Source: Betaproteobacteria bacterium (GTDB lineage: Bacteria; Pseudomonadota; Gammaproteobacteria; Burkholderiales; Nitrosomonadaceae). From it: DNA of 7,749 bases. The notes below the pieces were generated by a model, which had not been told where the DNA came from, ran no database searches, and was given only the letters and a program-made list of their open reading frames with translations. A program made the translations under genes and the position numbers. Position 1 is the stretch's first letter. The number at the start of each line of letters is the position of its first letter. The stretch lies in contig JAHZIU010000200.1 of assembly GCA_022601315.1 (NCBI GenBank), positions 1-7,749 of the forward strand. The letters are read 5' to 3'. Of this stretch, positions 5,327-7,749 are shown piece by piece.

Positions 5327-7618
5327 CTAAGCCACCAGTGGGACAGATAAAGATAATTGATCTGTTAGCGTAAATGCGAAAGTATCATCGAAAACATCAT
5401 ATGTTTCTGTTTTGAATGTCTCATCGATGAGTGAAAGTGGCGTAGTAGAACCCGCCCATCTTCCAAGTACGCCGTCATAACCACCTTTTATTTTTAGCGC
5501 TTCGACTACAAAAGAATGATTTTGAATAAGCTCAGCTTGATGGTCAAACGTTCCTGCCTGCTCAAGCTCGAAAACGTACTCTATATTTCCATTGCCATTT
5601 AAATCGATGGCTGAAGCATTTGCAAAAGTCAGCGTATCGCCAGCCACGAAGTTGGACGTAGTCCCATCTTCGAAGATAATTTTCCCAGCTAATTCATCAA
5701 CGTTGAAGTCTGTAGTCCTTTCAAGATCGTAGTTAACATTAATGTCGAAATCTTCTAGTTCGACATCTAGAAACAACCCGGTTCCAGGAATTTTCGCTTC
5801 AATATTAAATGGATTCAAGTTTAGGTCAAAAGCAAGTTGGGTAAGCGTAAGTTTAATCCCGTCTTTGCTCGCAAGTGATGGAAAAACAGCTAATTCAAAC
5901 ATGTTCCAAAGAAGTTCATCAAGATCAATGTCATAAGTAACGAGATTATTGGTCACCGTATCTACGCCTCGCAAACCACCGAGATGGTCTGGATTTTCGT
6001 AAAAAATGGAAACAAAGTCCAGAAAAGCAGGCAACTCACCCTTGTCATTTAGGAGTGCAGGGTTTGCGACAGTTAAATCAATAACGCCTTCTGGAACAGT
6101 ATCATTATTGAAGGTAACAAACGGGGCATCAATATCAATATTATTTAATGCAGTCAATTTATCACTGATGTCAGACAGCCTGATTGTGCCAAGATTACCT
6201 ATTGGGTCTCCTGGATTAACCTTAGCAAAAGCATCTGCATAAAAGTCGAATACAGCCGATAGCTCAACAAACGCCGATGGATCAAGTAAAGCCCAGTTAG
6301 CTTGATTGATCACTGATGAAGTGTCGATCTCTAGTATATCTGTCAAGCTGTTATAAAACGTATCAACTGTTGTATCACGCTCCATGCGTACAGTGAGATC
6401 ACCTGCTTCAAGGTCAAAATCCTCCTGTATCCCGATATCAATATCAGCTTCACCACCCACAGTAAAACCACTTCCACTCTTTTCTACCTTTTGTAGCCCA
6501 TTAGTAGATGCTCCACGAAACTTGTGGAAGTCAGTATATGAGAATGGTGAAACGTAGTCTTGCTCCCAATCTGAATGTTCTGTAATAGTTGAACTTGCTG
6601 AAGCGACGCTGATGGTTTTTGAAACTAACTGCTCATCACCGTTGCTACTCTCCTTAGAAAATGCGTTGAAAACCAGATCAAAATCTGCGTTTTGGCCTTC
6701 GGGAAGGGTTAGGAGAAAGTTTTGAGTATAGGTGCCGCCGGCGACTAGTGGATTTAAAGGGGATATTGTTGCCCCCGTATTCGGAATAACAGCTTCGATT
6801 CGATCGATAAATTCAGATATGTCGGCATCTTGCTGGGCGGCTGTAACAGTAAATATGACTTCATTCACATTAGCAGTGGAAGAAGTCGTAACCGTTAGCG
6901 TAGGAATATCGGCAACCGCCACAACAGAGATGCTGGTCATGACAAAGTCAGTATTGCCGTTAGCATCTGAAATAGTATAGGTATAGCTGTCATTGCCACT
7001 GTAGTCAGTATTTGGCGTGTATTCAATGGCATCGCCAGGAATATTATCAGCATCGGCGCCATCGATAATCTGGACACTACCATGCGACGGGGCTTGTAAA
7101 ATATTTATGGTTCTCGCATCGCCGGTTGCAACTGTATTAATGGCAGGCGCCTCAAAAAACGCACTTATCGGAGAATGTGATGGAGCGTCCAGCCCTGCCT
7201 GGCCATCTTCAAAAATACTGTGCGTATTAGTGATTAAGCCCAGCGTTTGAGAAGCAGTCTCCTCGTCGCCATTGGAAGTTTCCTTTGAAACACTTGTTAT
7301 TCCCAAATTAAACCCGGTGTCTTCCCCAAGTGGCAGGACGAATCTGAACTCTTTTTCAATTAGATCCGGTTCTTCAACTGGATTGTACCCATTAGGATCG
7401 ACAACAACCCCAGTTAAAGGGATACCAGAGAGCGCAATGCGATCAATGAATTCCGAGCTGTCAGCATCGGTTTGCTCGGTCGTAACCTTCACAACAACTT
7501 CATCATCATTGTTTCCTGCAATAACTTCATAACTCAAAGCAGGAATATCGGCTACTGCCTCAATAGAAACAGTGGCTGTCGCAAAATCGGTGCCACCATT
7601 ACCATCAGAAAATAAATT
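5327..7618 (-). CDS. Large modular adhesin-like surface protein, 3' part of a gene broken at its 5' end
   Basis: About 763 residues, acidic and without cysteine, as in calcium-dependent secreted adhesins. The order is: module A (7609-7235) from SDGNGG through VADIP, DADSSEFIDRI and SVSKETSNGDE; a tandem-95/cadherin-like segment (about 7234-6971) with INILQAPSHGSVQI and YTPNTDYSGNDSYTYTISD; module B (6970-6605) repeating module A; then about 425 residues of unassigned, probably beta-rich sequence with acidic DxD patches. Modules A and B resemble the DxDGSE repeats of giant type I-secreted adhesins of the LapA/BapA kind, but no GGxGxD RTX nonapeptides or membrane anchor are visible. No ATG, GTG or TTG precedes the TTG at 7537, which lies inside module A. 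Homology ends near 7615 and the frame meets a TAG at 7696-7694. There is no signal peptide. It is probably the tail of a longer gene cut by the GC-rich block, hence a likely pseudogene unless the junction is artefactual. A terminator follows the stop. Confidence 0.75.
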   Translation of the reverse strand, partial: NLFSDGNGGTDFATATVSIEAVADIPALSYEVIAGNNDDEVVVKVTTEQTDADSSEFIDRIALSGIPLTGVVVDPNGYNPVEEPDLIEKEFRFVLPLGEDTGFNLGITSVSKETSNGDEETASQTLGLITNTHSIFEDGQAGLDAPSHSPISAFFEAPAINTVATGDARTINILQAPSHGSVQIIDGADADNIPGDAIEYTPNTDYSGNDSYTYTISDANGNTDFVMTSISVVAVADIPTLTVTTSSTANVNEVIFTVTAAQQDADISEFIDRIEAVIPNTGATISPLNPLVAGGTYTQNFLLTLPEGQNADFDLVFNAFSKESSNGDEQLVSKTISVASASSTITEHSDWEQDYVSPFSYTDFHKFRGASTNGLQKVEKSGSGFTVGGEADIDIGIQEDFDLEAGDLTVRMERDTTVDTFYNSLTDILEIDTSSVINQANWALLDPSAFVELSAVFDFYADAFAKVNPGDPIGNLGTIRLSDISDKLTALNNIDIDAPFVTFNNDTVPEGVIDLTVANPALLNDKGELPAFLDFVSIFYENPDHLGGLRGVDTVTNNLVTYDIDLDELLWNMFELAVFPSLASKDGIKLTLTQLAFDLNLNPFNIEAKIPGTGLFLDVELEDFDINVNYDLERTTDFNVDELAGKIIFEDGTTSNFVAGDTLTFANASAIDLNGNGNIEYVFELEQAGTFDHQAELIQNHSFVVEALKIKGGYDGVLGRWAGSTTPLSLIDETFKTETYDVFDDTFAFTLTDQLSLSVPLVA
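6605..6970 (-). repeat. Adhesin module B (DxDxSE type)
   Basis: 122 codons running from SDANGNTDF to SKTISV, the second copy of the module at 7235-7609. SEFIDRI is identical in both copies. After it the sequence leaves the repeat pattern and enters the unassigned C-terminal region. Confidence 0.8.
7235..7609 (-). repeat. Adhesin module A (DxDxSE type)
   Basis: 125 codons running from SDGNGGTDF to ASQTLGLI. Shared with module B are SDxNGxTDF, the VADIP turn, xQxDADxSEFIDRI, a (F/V)xLPxGxxxxFxL strand pair and SKExSNGDE. At the DNA level the copies are clearly diverged, so this is an old duplication within the protein. Confidence 0.8.
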
Positions 7619-7631
7619 TGCTCCGCACGCC

Positions 7632-7675
7632 CTGCGCCTATCCCCGCCGCAAGACAGCGGGGTATTACGGCGCAG
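7632..7675. repeat. Long two-part hairpin (REP-like copy 1)
   Basis: The inner palindrome 7642-7662, read on the minus strand, is CCCCG-CT-GTCTTGC-GG-CGGGG, a nine-pair stem including two T-G wobbles. It sits inside a second exact seven-base stem, CTGCGCC (7632-7638) with GGCGCAG (7669-7675), separated by a 3/6-base internal loop. The fold would be very stable. Confidence 0.7.
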
Positions 7676-7727
7676 AAAACCAAAAACGGCGCGCTACGCT
7701 GACTTCAAAAACACAAACTAGAATGCT

Positions 7728-7748
7728 CCCCGTGGCAAGACCACGGGG
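7728..7748. repeat. Hairpin (REP-like copy 2)
   Basis: On the minus strand this is CCCCG-TG-GTCTTGC-CA-CGGGG, the same 21-base frame as copy 1, in the same orientation, 86 bases away. The two variable stem pairs differ from copy 1 on both sides so that pairing is kept. Confidence 0.7.
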
Positions 7749-7749
7749 A

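Larger units (their letters stand above)
7619..7749. other. GC-rich repeat-like block interrupting the adhesin gene
   Basis: Composition changes abruptly at about 7619 from coding-like AT-rich sequence to a GC-rich segment with two strong hairpins, and coding similarity to the adhesin modules stops at the same place. No transposase fragment is visible. It may be a REP-like or MITE-like repeat, the edge of a mobile element whose rest lies outside, or a misjoined sequence. The window ends within one base of the second hairpin. Confidence 0.5.

Noticed and set aside
5330..5350. PEP-CTERM sorting signal suggested by the terminal SVPLVA
   Set aside because: No hydrophobic helix or basic tail follows in any frame; the protein stops immediately.
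5327..7537. Adhesin gene starting at TTG 7537
   Set aside because: The TTG lies in the middle of module A, and the preceding 24 codons still match module B, so it is not a natural start.
7632..7748. CRISPR array with type I-E-like repeats (CCCCG...CGGGG palindromes)
   Set aside because: There are only two diverged copies with 65 bases between them and no regular repeat-spacer pattern. The stems are longer than usual for I-E repeats, and no cas gene is visible.

Overview
The window reads as a piece of a moderately AT-rich proteobacterial chromosome, most likely betaproteobacterial. The pairing comF-trmL beside a bioB-bioF biotin cluster is an arrangement I associate with Betaproteobacteria such as the Nitrosomonadales. 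This is inference from protein resemblance and gene order, not from a search.

Left part (1-3257) is housekeeping. Two biotin genes lie on the minus strand: bioB, then bioF 12 bases later, with bioF running off the left edge. bioB converts dethiobiotin to biotin, and bioF makes the earlier intermediate 8-amino-7-oxononanoate. Divergently on the plus strand lie a ComF-family phosphoribosyltransferase gene, which lacks an ATG start, and trmL, the tRNA position-34 2'-O-methyltransferase, one base behind it. The 143-base gap between the two units holds overlapping candidate -35 boxes facing both ways. A stem with an A-run on one side and a T-run on the other follows trmL and can terminate transcription arriving from both directions.

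Middle part (3258-5300) is accessory. A minus-strand antitoxin gene of the HI1420 (HigA-like) type stands without a recognisable toxin gene. Upstream of it are a perfect 13-base palindrome and a second inverted repeat with the same half-sites. Next is a minus-strand lipoprotein alpha/beta hydrolase. An AT-rich stretch of about 390 bases with no convincing gene follows, ending in a terminator that serves the gene to its right.

Right part (5301-7749) is filled by the 3' part of a minus-strand gene for a large, acidic, cysteine-free surface or secreted protein. It carries two copies of a roughly 120-residue DxDxSE-type adhesin module around a tandem-95/cadherin-like module, then about 425 residues I cannot assign. 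The gene has no usable start. Its homology stops near 7615, where the sequence switches to a GC-rich block carrying two related hairpins whose stems differ by compensatory changes. That block looks like a REP-type or mobile repeat, and it truncates the gene or marks a rearrangement or assembly junction.

No tRNA, rRNA, CRISPR array or complete insertion sequence is visible.
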